Below, piece by piece: positions 26,678 to 34,448 of a DNA stretch of 64,000 nt. The stretch lies in NCBI RefSeq assembly GCF_011039205.1, contig NZ_JAAKEL010000001.1, forward strand, positions 186,001 to 250,000, in the 5' to 3' direction. Numbering within the stretch: the stretch's first letter is position 1; every line of letters starts with the position of its first letter. Below the pieces are notes generated by a model. The model was given only the letters and a program-made list of their open reading frames with translations. It was not told where the DNA came from and did no database searches. Both the position numbers and the translations under genes were made by a program. The stretch is from Dysgonomonas sp. ZJ279 (GTDB taxonomy: Bacteria; Bacteroidota; Bacteroidia; Bacteroidales; Dysgonomonadaceae).

Positions 26678-28435
26678 ATGAAAAAATTAAAAGTTATATT
26701 ATTGATATTACTATATGTATTTGTTGGGCAATTATCTGCCCAGCAAAAAACATATTGCAATCCGGTGAATTTAGATTACGCATATTGCCCGATACCCAAT
26801 TTTACAACATGGGGTAAACATAGAGCTACGGCTGATCCTGTGATTGTGAATTACAAGGGCGATTTTTATTTATTCTCTACTAATCAGGAAGGTTATTGGT
26901 GGAGCAGCGATTTATCAGAATGGAATTTTGTATCCCGTTCATTCTTAACTCAGGAAGCTATAGATACAACACCTAATAAATGGGATGACTTGTGTGCGCC
27001 TGCTGCATGGGTGAAGGGTGATACACTTATAGTGTTTGGTTCTACTTATTCACGTATATTTCCTATTTGGATGAGTACTGATCCTAAAGGAAATGAATGG
27101 AGTAAAGCAGTAGAGCATTTCGATATAGGTGGCTGGGATCCTGCATTCTTTACAGACGATGATAATCGTTTTTATATGTACAACGGTAGCAGCAATGTGT
27201 ATCCGTTATACGGTATAGAACTCGACCGTAACACATTTCAACCGCAAGGAACCCGCAAGGAATTGCTTTTGCTTGACGATGATAAAATCGGTTGGCATCG
27301 CTTTGGTGAACATATGGACAATACTTTCCTTAAACCTTTTATGGAAGGTGCGTGGATGACGAAACATAAGAATAAGTATTACCTTCAATGGGGTGGACCC
27401 GGAACCGAATTTAGCCACTATGGTGATGGTGTTGCAATCGGAGATTCTCCTCTGGGACCTTTCGAGCATGTTTCTCTTCCGCTTAGTATGAAAGCCGGAG
27501 GCTTTATTCGTGGAGCAGGACATGGTGCTACATTTCAGGATAACTGGAGCAATTACTGGCATACATCGTCAATGGTTGTGAATGTCAAAAACAATTTTGA
27601 GCGTCGCATAGGTATCTGGCCTGCCGGATTTGATGCAGAAGATAATATGTATTGTAATACTGCTTTTGGTGATTATCCTCATTATGTGCCGAATGGAAAT
27701 ACTGATCATCTTAAGAGCCGATTTACAGGATGGATGATTTTAAATTATAATAAACCCGTACAAGTGTCTTCTACTTTAGGTGCTTTCTATGCTAACAATA
27801 TTGTTGACGAAGATGTGAAAACATATTGGAGCGCTAAGACTGCCGAAAAAGGGGAATGGCTGATCACTGATCTGGGAGAGGAATCTACTGTCTATGCTGT
27901 GCAAATTAATTATGCCGATCAAGATGCAGAGTTCTTGGGTAAAACTTTCGATAAGTATCACCAATACATGGTATATTATTCTAACGACGGAAAGAAATGG
28001 AACACCCTTATCGATAAGAGTAACAACAAGAAAGATGTGCCTCACGATTATGTAGAGTTGGATAAACCAGTGAAAGCCCGCTATCTGAAAATGGAGAATC
28101 TTCATATGCCGACCGGTAAATTTGCAATCTCTGGTTTTCGTGTATTTGGGTTTGGAGCGAAAGAAAAGCCATCTCCGGTAAAACAGTTTATGGCTTTAAG
28201 GGGAGATCAAACCGATCGACGTAATGTGTGGCTCAAATGGCAACCTGTAGATGAAGCTTATGCTTATAATATCTATATTGGTCTTGAACCGGACAAACTA
28301 TATAATTGTGTAATGGTTCACGATGTAAATGAGTACTATTACAGTGGTATGGATAAAACAAAACCTTATTATTTTGCTATCGAAGCAATTAATGAGAATG
28401 GGACTTCTACTTGGGTAACAGCCGAGGCATTGTAA
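26678..28435 (+). CDS. GH43-like five-bladed-propeller hydrolase with discoidin and fibronectin-III modules
   Basis: The 585-residue protein has a cleavable signal peptide (to LSAQQ). The catalytic region (about 25-350) shows the GH43 triad pattern: D53 in ATADPVIVN, D154 in GGWDPAFF and E223 in MEGAWMTKHK. A discoidin/F5-8C-type module (about 355-490) contains VKTYWSAKTAEKGEWLITDLG, and a fibronectin-III-like tail (about 495-585) ends the protein. GH43 enzymes usually act on arabinose- or xylose-containing or galactan side chains, so the role beside a beta-1,2-glucan system is unclear. It starts 18 bases after the GH144-like gene, and a terminator follows it. It is the last PUL gene. Confidence 0.82.
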   Translation: MKKLKVILLILLYVFVGQLSAQQKTYCNPVNLDYAYCPIPNFTTWGKHRATADPVIVNYKGDFYLFSTNQEGYWWSSDLSEWNFVSRSFLTQEAIDTTPNKWDDLCAPAAWVKGDTLIVFGSTYSRIFPIWMSTDPKGNEWSKAVEHFDIGGWDPAFFTDDDNRFYMYNGSSNVYPLYGIELDRNTFQPQGTRKELLLLDDDKIGWHRFGEHMDNTFLKPFMEGAWMTKHKNKYYLQWGGPGTEFSHYGDGVAIGDSPLGPFEHVSLPLSMKAGGFIRGAGHGATFQDNWSNYWHTSSMVVNVKNNFERRIGIWPAGFDAEDNMYCNTAFGDYPHYVPNGNTDHLKSRFTGWMILNYNKPVQVSSTLGAFYANNIVDEDVKTYWSAKTAEKGEWLITDLGEESTVYAVQINYADQDAEFLGKTFDKYHQYMVYYSNDGKKWNTLIDKSNNKKDVPHDYVELDKPVKARYLKMENLHMPTGKFAISGFRVFGFGAKEKPSPVKQFMALRGDQTDRRNVWLKWQPVDEAYAYNIYIGLEPDKLYNCVMVHDVNEYYYSGMDKTKPYYFAIEAINENGTSTWVTAEAL

Positions 28436-28457
28436 AGCTCTGGTTTTAATATAAGAT

Positions 28458-28487
28458 ACAAGCATCTGATAAAAATCAGATGCTTGT
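28458..28487 (+). terminator. Terminator closing the PUL
   Basis: A 13-bp perfect stem ACAAGCATCTGAT (28458-28470) with ATCAGATGCTTGT (28475-28487) closes an AAAA loop and is followed by GTTAATTTTATT. Confidence 0.85.
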
Positions 28488-28598
28488 GTTAATTTTATTA
28501 GAATTGTTATTTTTTTAGTATATTGCAACAAATATGATACCATTGACGTTATAATATTATTATACTTTGGTATTTATTTACATTTATTTGTATTTGCC

Positions 28599-29447
28599 AT
28601 GAAACGCAGGAATTTTTTTTTACTACTACTAATCCCACTTTTTATAGGGGTATTTGCTGCGTGTAGTGATGATGACGGACTTTCTGATACAAGCGAAGCA
28701 AAGCATCTTCCATCTAAAATAACAATTAAATTCGTAAATGAGTTTAGTTCAGATTTGGTTGAGTCATATACTTATGATGTCTATAACCGTATTGTTAAGC
28801 AAGATGTCCTGGTAACACCCAAGGATGTAGAGTATGGGACATTGTATAGAAATATGTTTGATTATGATAAAGATCAGATAGAAAGCAAGATCATATCGGT
28901 AACTTCGTATAAAGAAAATGATCCTAAAGCTACCTATAAAACAAACTATTCATACGGCAATAATTCGTTGGTATATATAAAGAAGGAGGGTGGCGATATC
29001 GTTGCAACGATGCAGGTTAATGAAGCCGGCTATATCCAGAAACATACAACGAGTTCTTCTATCGGATTCGGAGAAGATATTACATCTTATCTGTATGACG
29101 AAAAGGGTAATATATCAGAATTAGTTATAGAAACGATAGGACAGAATGCTAAAGCTGCATCTTATAATTATATATATGATGAGAAAGTAGGTATCTTTAA
29201 ATATGTACGTATTCCGCAATGGTTTCTCTTTACTTATGGAGATATGTACGCTACAACATTTAATCCTTTTGTAAACAATGGTTTGAAAATAACCATGGAG
29301 GATGAGACCAATCTGATTTATGAGGCCGTTTATGAGTATGATAATTATGGATATCCTGTTGTTATTGAGGTTTATCAACTCACTTCAGGCTCGGAAGAAA
29401 GAGTTTTGTACGAGACAATCACAATTGATTATATTTTAGCACAATAG
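28599..29447 (+). CDS. Hypothetical lipoprotein with YD-repeat-like beta strands
   Basis: The 282-residue protein has a lipoprotein signal ending FAAC and an acidic SDDDG linker, typical of surface-exposed lipoproteins of Bacteroidetes. The rest is a series of Tyr/Asp-rich strands (SYTYDVYNRIVKQD, SYLYDEKGNISELVIET, VYEYDNYGYPVVIEVY) resembling degenerate YD/DUF4595 repeats. Function is unknown. It follows the PUL terminator, so it is probably transcribed separately; TATACTTTGG near 28561 is an imperfect -7 box. It converges with the FkbM gene. Confidence 0.75.
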   Translation: MKRRNFFLLLLIPLFIGVFAACSDDDGLSDTSEAKHLPSKITIKFVNEFSSDLVESYTYDVYNRIVKQDVLVTPKDVEYGTLYRNMFDYDKDQIESKIISVTSYKENDPKATYKTNYSYGNNSLVYIKKEGGDIVATMQVNEAGYIQKHTTSSSIGFGEDITSYLYDEKGNISELVIETIGQNAKAASYNYIYDEKVGIFKYVRIPQWFLFTYGDMYATTFNPFVNNGLKITMEDETNLIYEAVYEYDNYGYPVVIEVYQLTSGSEERVLYETITIDYILAQ

Positions 29448-29460
29448 ATTGTCTTTTTAT

Positions 29461-30396
29461 CTAATAATTTAGGCCTTTTTGACAACGGATCAAAGCTTTC
29501 CGAAAATAGGGTGGTTTTATGTCCAGATCATGTATGAATAGCATATATCTGTCAGTTGTTTCTATTTCATAGCTAATATCTTTCATCAGTTGTGATAAAT
29601 CTTCGTAATCATTATGCTTATGATAAGTACATATCGCAGCTTTACATTTATATTCGCTGGATGTCAGTGTTTTTTTAGCGCCTTCCAGCGCTTTTTTTTC
29701 TGCACCTTCGACATCTAATTTTATGAATATCGAATTTGTGTCAAAAGTGTTAATTAAAGAATCTATGGTTATAGTTGTGTCACTGTTTTCATCCGATACA
29801 TATTTATTTATAATTTGTACTTTGTCTCCCCATGGCTCAAAGGTTTTTTTCAGTGCTTTTATCCATCGTTCATCGACTTCGAATAATAAAACTTTATATA
29901 CTTTATCAATCACAGATAAAGATAATATTCCTTCTGCTGCCCCTACATCTAAAAAAATGTCATTAGCGCTAACATTGAATTTGTTAGATAAATAACGATG
30001 TGGAGATAATAAATCTTGTTCTATCTGGAGATTTGAATAACATATTTGAACATCTTTATCACTCATCTCTGATGGAAAAAAGAGATTATGTGCATCATAT
30101 TTTACATATTTAAGATCAGACTCAATATCTCTGAAGACACGAATATTACGATAATCATATTTATTTCTAAACATATAAGGAAAGACGGACATACCTTCTT
30201 TCCTTATATATTCTATAGCTTCTTTGAAAGATCCGTCACTATCTTTATGAGATTTATAATATCTCAATATTTCTTTTCGTAATTCCCAGCAGGGGGCCTC
30301 AAATCGTCCTCTATTCAGTTTCTTTTTTTGTTTTATTCTTTTGTAAAAATAATAATCAGTGATTGAGGCTAATCTTTTGAAATGTTCGAGTTTCAT
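29461..30396 (-). CDS. FkbM family SAM-dependent methyltransferase
   Basis: The 311-residue protein carries the class I methyltransferase motif FLDVGAAEGILSLSV near residues 150-164 and an FKLDVEGAEK-like motif (IFIKLDVEGAEKKALEGA, about 226-243) diagnostic of FkbM proteins. The N-terminal 130 residues are basic and lack a known domain. Family members methylate sugars or polyketides. No glycan-synthesis genes are next to it, so the acceptor is unknown. It is transcribed alone toward the convergent lipoprotein gene. Confidence 0.85.
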   Translation of the reverse strand: MKLEHFKRLASITDYYFYKRIKQKKKLNRGRFEAPCWELRKEILRYYKSHKDSDGSFKEAIEYIRKEGMSVFPYMFRNKYDYRNIRVFRDIESDLKYVKYDAHNLFFPSEMSDKDVQICYSNLQIEQDLLSPHRYLSNKFNVSANDIFLDVGAAEGILSLSVIDKVYKVLLFEVDERWIKALKKTFEPWGDKVQIINKYVSDENSDTTITIDSLINTFDTNSIFIKLDVEGAEKKALEGAKKTLTSSEYKCKAAICTYHKHNDYEDLSQLMKDISYEIETTDRYMLFIHDLDIKPPYFRKALIRCQKGLNY

Positions 30397-30516
30397 TATG
30401 ATTTAGATATAAGGTTATTAGAAGCTGAGGCTAATCCTTGCTATATAACCCAATTGTAATGGATATTATAACAAGGATTCATATTGAAAATTGGCACAGT
30501 ATAAATATTGAGTAAT

Positions 30517-31630
30517 TCAGGCGTTTTCACCGAATTCCATCAAATATGCTTTAATGAAATCATCAATATCCCCATCCATCACCGCATTTACATTTGATGA
30601 TTGATAATTGGTTCGATGATCTTTTACACGGCGGTCATCAAATACATAGCTTCGGATTTGTGATCCCCATTCTATTTTTTTCTTTCCGGCCTCGATTAAA
30701 GATGTTTCGCGGCTGCGTCTTTCGAGTTCCAACTCATAGAGTTGCGATTTCAATAAACGGATCGCATTATCTTTGTTGCCAAATTGAGAACGGCTCTCAG
30801 TATTTTCAATAACTATTTCCTTAGCTTCACCGGTTTCAGGGTCTTTATATTTGTAATGTAGTCGCACCCCTGTCTCTACCTTGTTGACATTTTGTCCACC
30901 TGCGCCACTCGAACGGAACGTATCCCAAGTAACATCAGCCTGATTGATTTCAATTTCTATTGTATCATCAACCAATGGAACTACAAATACAGATGCAAAC
31001 GAGGTCATACGTTTACCCTGAGCATTATATGGCGATACGCGCACAAGACGATGAACTCCATTCTCAGATTTCAGATAACCATAAGCAAATTCACCTTCTA
31101 CTTGTAGAGTAGCTGTTTTTATTCCGGCTTCGTCACCATCCTGCCAGTTAGTGATGGTTGTTTTGTAACCTTTGTCTTCGCACCAGCGTTGATACATGCG
31201 AAATAGCATTGAGGCCCAGTCTTGTCCTTCAGTGCCACCTGCACCACTGTTTATTTTCAGTACAGCACCAAGCTTATCTTCTTCGCGGCGTAACATGTTG
31301 CGGAGCTCGAGGTCTTCGAGTAAAGTTATAGCATTGCTATATGCCTCGTCTACCTCTTCTTCAGTAGTAATCCCTTCTTTTTGGAAATCGAATGCCAGCT
31401 GTAATTCTTCAGCAGCATTTTTAACCTTATTATAGCCCTCTATCCAGCTTTTTAAACCACGAATGATTTTCATCTGTACTTCGGCGGCTTTAGAATCATC
31501 CCAGAAACCCGGAACTTGTGTTCTTAGTTCTTCTTCTTCGAGTTGTATTATTTTCGCATCGACGTCAAAGGTACCCCCTCAACGCGGACTCGCGCTCCAA
31601 CACTTCTTTTAGTTGGTCTAATGTAATCAT
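30517..31630 (-). CDS. prfB: Peptide chain release factor 2, with programmed +1 frameshift
   Basis: RF2 ends translation at UGA and UAA. The gene starts at ATG 31630 with MITLDQLKEVLERESALRGYL, then meets TGA at 31567-31565. The site reads AGGGGGTAC-CTT-TGA-C, the classic RF2 frameshift signal: an internal SD, a slippery CTT (31570-31568) and TGA followed by C. Skipping T31567 continues in the +1 frame (DVDAKIIQLEEEEL) to the stop at 30517, giving 370 residues. The catalytic GGQ is at residues 244-246 (SSGAGGQNVNK). The stop-recognition tripeptide is SPY (199-201) rather than SPF as in E. coli. The gene's own stop is also TGA. Confidence 0.96.
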
Positions 31631-31671
31631 AAGATTATCGTTTTATGTTATATGTAATTTAAATTGAGTTG

Positions 31672-31679
31672 CAAAGGTA
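31672..31679 (-). promoter_or_regulatory. Putative -7 box for prfB
   Basis: The minus strand reads TACCTTTG, matching TAnnTTTG, about 42 bases before the prfB start. The -33 element is not obvious. Confidence 0.4.
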
Positions 31680-31721
31680 GAAAAAAAATAGATAGGAGGT
31701 TATGGTAATATGAAAGATAAG

Positions 31722-31729
31722 TATCTTTG
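31722..31729 (+). promoter_or_regulatory. Putative -7 box for the ElaA-like gene
   Basis: TATCTTTG matches TAnnTTTG 24 bases before the ATG at 31754. No TTG lies at the -33 position, so confidence is modest. The TTG inside this box is a false upstream start for the coding frame. Confidence 0.4.
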
Positions 31730-31753
31730 CCTACTTTAGTAGATATATTATTT

Positions 31754-32209
31754 ATGGTGAAAAATACAGTTGACTGGAAAATCAGTCGTTATGAGGATCT
31801 TACAAAAGAAGAATTTTACGATATTCTGCATTTACGATGTAAAATATTCGTTGTAGAACAAAACGCTCCGTATCTTGATTTGGATTATAAGGATCAGAAA
31901 GCTTTACATTTACATGGTTATGCTGATGGTAAGCTTGTTGCTTATTGTCGCTTATTTAAGCGTGGAGACTATTTTGACGAAGCTAGTATAGGACGGGTTA
32001 TTGTTGCCGAAGAATGTCGTTCGTTTGGCTATGGACATCAATTAATGGTAAAAGCTATAGATTTAGCGGCCTCTATGTTAAACGAAACAGAGTTGACTAT
32101 TTCAGGGCAATTATATTTGCAGAAATTTTACGAGAGTCACGGTTTTGAGTGTACCAGCGATGTGTATCTTGAAGATGGTATACCCCATGTTCAGATGAAA
32201 AAACGATAA
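31754..32209 (+). CDS. GNAT family N-acetyltransferase, ElaA-like
   Basis: ATG 31754 gives a 151-residue protein starting MVKNTVDWKISRYEDLTKEEFY, close to the ElaA family; a TTG start at 31727 would include promoter DNA. The pattern LRCKIFVVEQNAPYLDLDYKDQ and the acetyl-CoA-binding region GRVIVAEECRSFGYGHQLM fit ElaA-type GNAT enzymes. The acceptor substrate is not known. It is divergent from prfB. Confidence 0.88.
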   Translation: MVKNTVDWKISRYEDLTKEEFYDILHLRCKIFVVEQNAPYLDLDYKDQKALHLHGYADGKLVAYCRLFKRGDYFDEASIGRVIVAEECRSFGYGHQLMVKAIDLAASMLNETELTISGQLYLQKFYESHGFECTSDVYLEDGIPHVQMKKR

Positions 32210-32235
32210 GAGATATCATAAAGACGAAAAAAGTC

Positions 32236-32266
32236 TTGGAGATTAAGATATTAAACCATAAATTTG
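32236..32266 (+). promoter_or_regulatory. Promoter of rpsU
   Basis: A -33 TTG (32236-32238) is 20 bases before a perfect -7 TAAATTTG (32259-32266). The predicted start near 32273 leaves a leader of about 195 bases before rpsU. Confidence 0.65.
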
Positions 32267-32272
32267 CACCCC

Positions 32273-32466
32273 GAAAATAGAAGGGAGGTTTCATGGTCTT
32301 TTGAACTAAACATAATCAAAACAGATGTTTAATATTACGATAAAGTAATGTTCAGGAGGTTATTGAATGATAATCCATATGAGTTTTCGAATAAGATAAA
32401 ACGGTGTTTTTATCTTGAAAGATTTAAATTAAGAAAGTATAACAAAACAAATAAAATTAAAGAACT
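32273..32466 (+). promoter_or_regulatory. rpsU leader with two SD motifs, mini-ORFs and a hairpin
   Basis: Two strong SD sequences lie here: GGGAGG (32283-32288), 4 bases before ATG 32293 (Met-Val-Phe-stop), and AGGAGG (32354-32359), 7 bases before ATG 32367 (MIIHMSFRIR, stop at 32397-32399). A 9-bp hairpin AAGATAAAA/TTTTATCTT (32393-32401, 32408-32416) overlaps that stop. In another frame a 40-codon ORF runs from ATG 32348 and ends with TGA at 32468-32470, overlapping the rpsU start as ATGA. In Flavobacterium bS21 is known to hide the anti-SD, so SD-led leader ORFs could couple rpsU expression to bS21-free ribosomes. That role is inference. Confidence 0.45.
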
Positions 32467-32658
32467 ATGATCATTGTTCCACTAAAGGAGGGCGAAAATA
32501 TTGAAAAAGCTCTTAAAAAATTCAAAAGAAAATACGAGAAAACAGGTGTTGTAAAAGAACTAAGAAGACGTCAAGCGTTTGAAAAACCGTCGATTACAAA
32601 AAGAAAACAAAGAATACACGCTGTTTACGTAGAGAAACTGCACCGTATCGAAGATTAA
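32467..32658 (+). CDS. rpsU: 30S ribosomal protein bS21
   Basis: The 63-residue basic protein MIIVPLKEGENIEKALKKF... is a full-length bS21. It binds the 30S platform near the 3' end of 16S rRNA; in Bacteroidia it helps cover the anti-SD, which is linked to the general lack of SD use. Its own ATG has only an A-rich leader (AACAAATAAAATTAAAGAACT) with no SD, although the upstream leader does have SD motifs. The Xer gene follows 63 bases later. Confidence 0.97.
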   Translation: MIIVPLKEGENIEKALKKFKRKYEKTGVVKELRRRQAFEKPSITKRKQRIHAVYVEKLHRIED

Positions 32659-32721
32659 TGAAATATTGTCTTTCTCGATAATATTATTAACTTCGTTGTT
32701 CGTGATACGTAGATAGAAAGA

Positions 32722-33609
32722 ATGACAAAGTTGATAGAAAAATATTTGGATTATCTCCGTTATGAGAAGAACTATTCTTCACATACGGAGATTTCTTATT
32801 CTATAGATCTACACCAATTTTCCGATTTCCTTAAGATGTATCATCCTGAAGTAGAAATCCAATCTGCAGATGCAGACGTGATTCGTTTATGGATGGTTTG
32901 GTTGATGGAGGAGAAAATGTCTCCCCGATCGGTGAATCGGAAACTGAGTACTTTGAAGTCTTTTTATAAGTTTTTATTACGGATAGAGATTGTGACATTC
33001 AATCCAGTGAAAAAAATAGTCGGCCCTAAAATGGCAAAACCTATTCCTTCTTTTGTTAATGATTCGGATATGGAGAGAGTGCTCGATGAGCATAATTTTG
33101 ATAACTCGTTTCATTCGTTGCGAAATAGGATAATTTTGGAGCTGTTTTATGTGACAGGTATTCGTCGGGCTGAATTAATAGGGCTGAAAGATGCGGATGT
33201 CGATTTTTTTGCCGGGTCTATACTGGTGACAGGTAAGCGTAATAAACAACGTCTCATCCCTGTTAGTGGTAGTATGAAATTGCTGTTAAGTCAGTATATG
33301 GATGTTCGTAATGCCGAAATTGACAACCTTTCCGGTTATTTCTTTGTTAAAGAAGATGGAGAGCCTCTCTATGAGATGTTGGTGCACCGTATCGTGGTAG
33401 AGAATCTTCGATGTATTCCGACTTTGGCGAAAACCAGTCCGCATGTGTTGAGGCATTCATTTGCGACCGGGATGCTGAATAATGGGGCGGATATTAATGC
33501 GGTGAAAGAGTTGCTGGGGCATTCGAGCTTGGCAGCAACAGAGATATATACACATACTTCGTTTGAAGAGCTAAAGAAAATATATAACAAAGCCCACCCT
33601 CGGGCGTAA
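32722..33609 (+). CDS. xerC: Tyrosine recombinase XerC/XerD family
   Basis: The 295-residue protein has an N-terminal SAM-like DNA-binding domain (about 1-90) and a C-terminal catalytic domain with all active residues: R148 in TGIRRAEL, K172 in [11 protein letters not shown]241 and R244 in [13 protein letters not shown]267 in LLGHSSL and nucleophile Y276 in EIYTHTS. The length and lack of phage or transposon neighbours fit a housekeeping Xer protein that resolves chromosome dimers rather than an integrase. XerC and XerD cannot be told apart from sequence alone. It sits between rpsU and hpf, a common Bacteroidetes order. Confidence 0.9.
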   Translation: MTKLIEKYLDYLRYEKNYSSHTEISYSIDLHQFSDFLKMYHPEVEIQSADADVIRLWMVWLMEEKMSPRSVNRKLSTLKSFYKFLLRIEIVTFNPVKKIVGPKMAKPIPSFVNDSDMERVLDEHNFDNSFHSLRNRIILELFYVTGIRRAELIGLKDADVDFFAGSILVTGKRNKQRLIPVSGSMKLLLSQYMDVRNAEIDNLSGYFFVKEDGEPLYEMLVHRIVVENLRCIPTLAKTSPHVLRHSFATGMLNNGADINAVKELLGHSSLAATEIYTHTSFEELKKIYNKAHPRA

Positions 33610-33629
33610 ATTGAAAAGGAGAATTAATT

Positions 33630-33929
33630 ATGAATATTTCAATTCAATCAGTGCATTTTGATGCAACAGCAGAACTAAAAGCGTTTGCTGAAAAAAAAGT
33701 ATCGAAATTAGAAAAAATAGCCGACTTTATAGTCGATGCAGAGATTATTCTTAAGGTTGTAAAACCTGAAGTAGCTAATAATAAAGAGGCTTCAATAAAG
33801 CTGAATATTAAAAGCGGAGAGCTTTTTGCTAATAAAATAGCAGATACGTTTGAAGAAGCAATTGTGTTATCAGTTGAAGCTCTGGAGAAGCAAGTTCTTA
33901 AGGCAAAGGAAAAAGCGCAGGCGAAATAA
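33630..33929 (+). CDS. hpf: Ribosome hibernation-promoting factor / YfiA (HPF short form)
   Basis: This 99-residue protein starts MNISIQSVHFDATAELKAF and matches the HPF/RaiA beta-alpha-beta fold that binds the 30S decoding centre and silences ribosomes in stationary phase. The short form lacks the dimerising C-terminal domain. Unlike most genes here it has a good SD, AAGGAG, 8 bases before its ATG. It lies 20 bases after xer and is probably co-transcribed with it. Confidence 0.93.
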   Translation: MNISIQSVHFDATAELKAFAEKKVSKLEKIADFIVDAEIILKVVKPEVANNKEASIKLNIKSGELFANKIADTFEEAIVLSVEALEKQVLKAKEKAQAK

Positions 33930-34099
33930 TATTTCGGTCCCGATTTTGCTTTTTGCTCGCAATTGTAGAGTAAATGTTATTAAAAGAAGGACTCTCGAAA
34001 AATAAATCCACAAAGTGTTGTGATTGTAAAAAATAATTTCTAATTTTGTCGCCGTTTCGCTATTTAAAGTGCGTAATAGCGGCGAAATTAGAGTATTAT
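33930..34099 (+). other. Upstream region of the tRNA-Thr/tuf operon
   Basis: This 170-base gap holds no gene. It contains the promoter at 34018-34048 and an interrupted dyad (34040-34091): CTAATTT (40-46) with AAATTAG (85-91), CGC (50-52) with GCG (82-84), and CGCTATT (58-64) with AATAGCG (75-81). The dyad overlaps the -7 box. Confidence 0.5.
34018..34048 (+). promoter_or_regulatory. Promoter of the tRNA-Thr/tuf operon
   Basis: A -33 TTG (34018-34020) is 20 bases before TAATTTTG (34041-34048), an exact -7 match. Predicted start near 34055, about 45 bases before the first tRNA-Thr. Confidence 0.65.
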
Positions 34100-34173
34100 G
34101 CCTCTTTAGCTCAGTTGGCCAGAGCACGTGATTTGTAATCTCGGGGTCGTTGGTTCGAATCCGACAAGAGGCT
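34100..34173 (+). tRNA. tRNA-Thr (TGT)
   Basis: The acceptor GCCTCTT/AAGAGGC is perfect; the anticodon TGT is at 34134-34136 in loop TTTGTAA. The anticodon stem CGTGA/TCTCG has a T-T mismatch at its middle pair. Discriminator T; CCA not encoded. It precedes tRNA-Thr(GGT) and tuf, like the thrU...thrT-tufB order of E. coli but without Tyr and Gly tRNAs between. Confidence 0.93.
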
Positions 34174-34315
34174 CGAAATAAAAGGAGTGAAAGTCGATAG
34201 CCTAATGGCTTTTTGTGAGAAGGTTACGACTTAAATTCTATATTTTCTCTTTAAGCAGATAAATAACAAATAAAGGCGTATATTTGTTGACGAGAAAAGA
34301 AAGATAAAATATAAC
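34174..34315 (+). other. Spacer between the two tRNA-Thr genes
   Basis: In this 142-base spacer no tRNA could be folded. It holds AAGTCG (about 34192-34197) able to pair with CGACTT (about 34227-34232), enclosing a small AGCC-TAAT-GGCT hairpin followed by TTTT. This may be a processing or weak termination structure. Confidence 0.35.
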
Positions 34316-34388
<73 letters not shown>

Positions 34389-34448
34389 CTATTTTAAGAT
34401 ACTGATCAAATAGATATAAATATATACATTAACTAAATAATATTCATT

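Noticed and set aside
31565-31570. In-frame TGA early in prfB, looking like a frameshift mutation or pseudogene
   Set aside because: The AGGGGG...CTTTGAC context is the known programmed +1 frameshift of RF2; the remaining frame is intact.
32722-33609. Xer gene as a mobile-element integrase
   Set aside because: Neighbours are rpsU and hpf, length is typical for XerC/D, and no att repeats, phage genes or transposase were seen.
34174-34315. Possible extra tRNA (Tyr or Gly) between the two tRNA-Thr genes
   Set aside because: No T-arm GTTC-type loop with matching stems could be found; only small hairpins are present.
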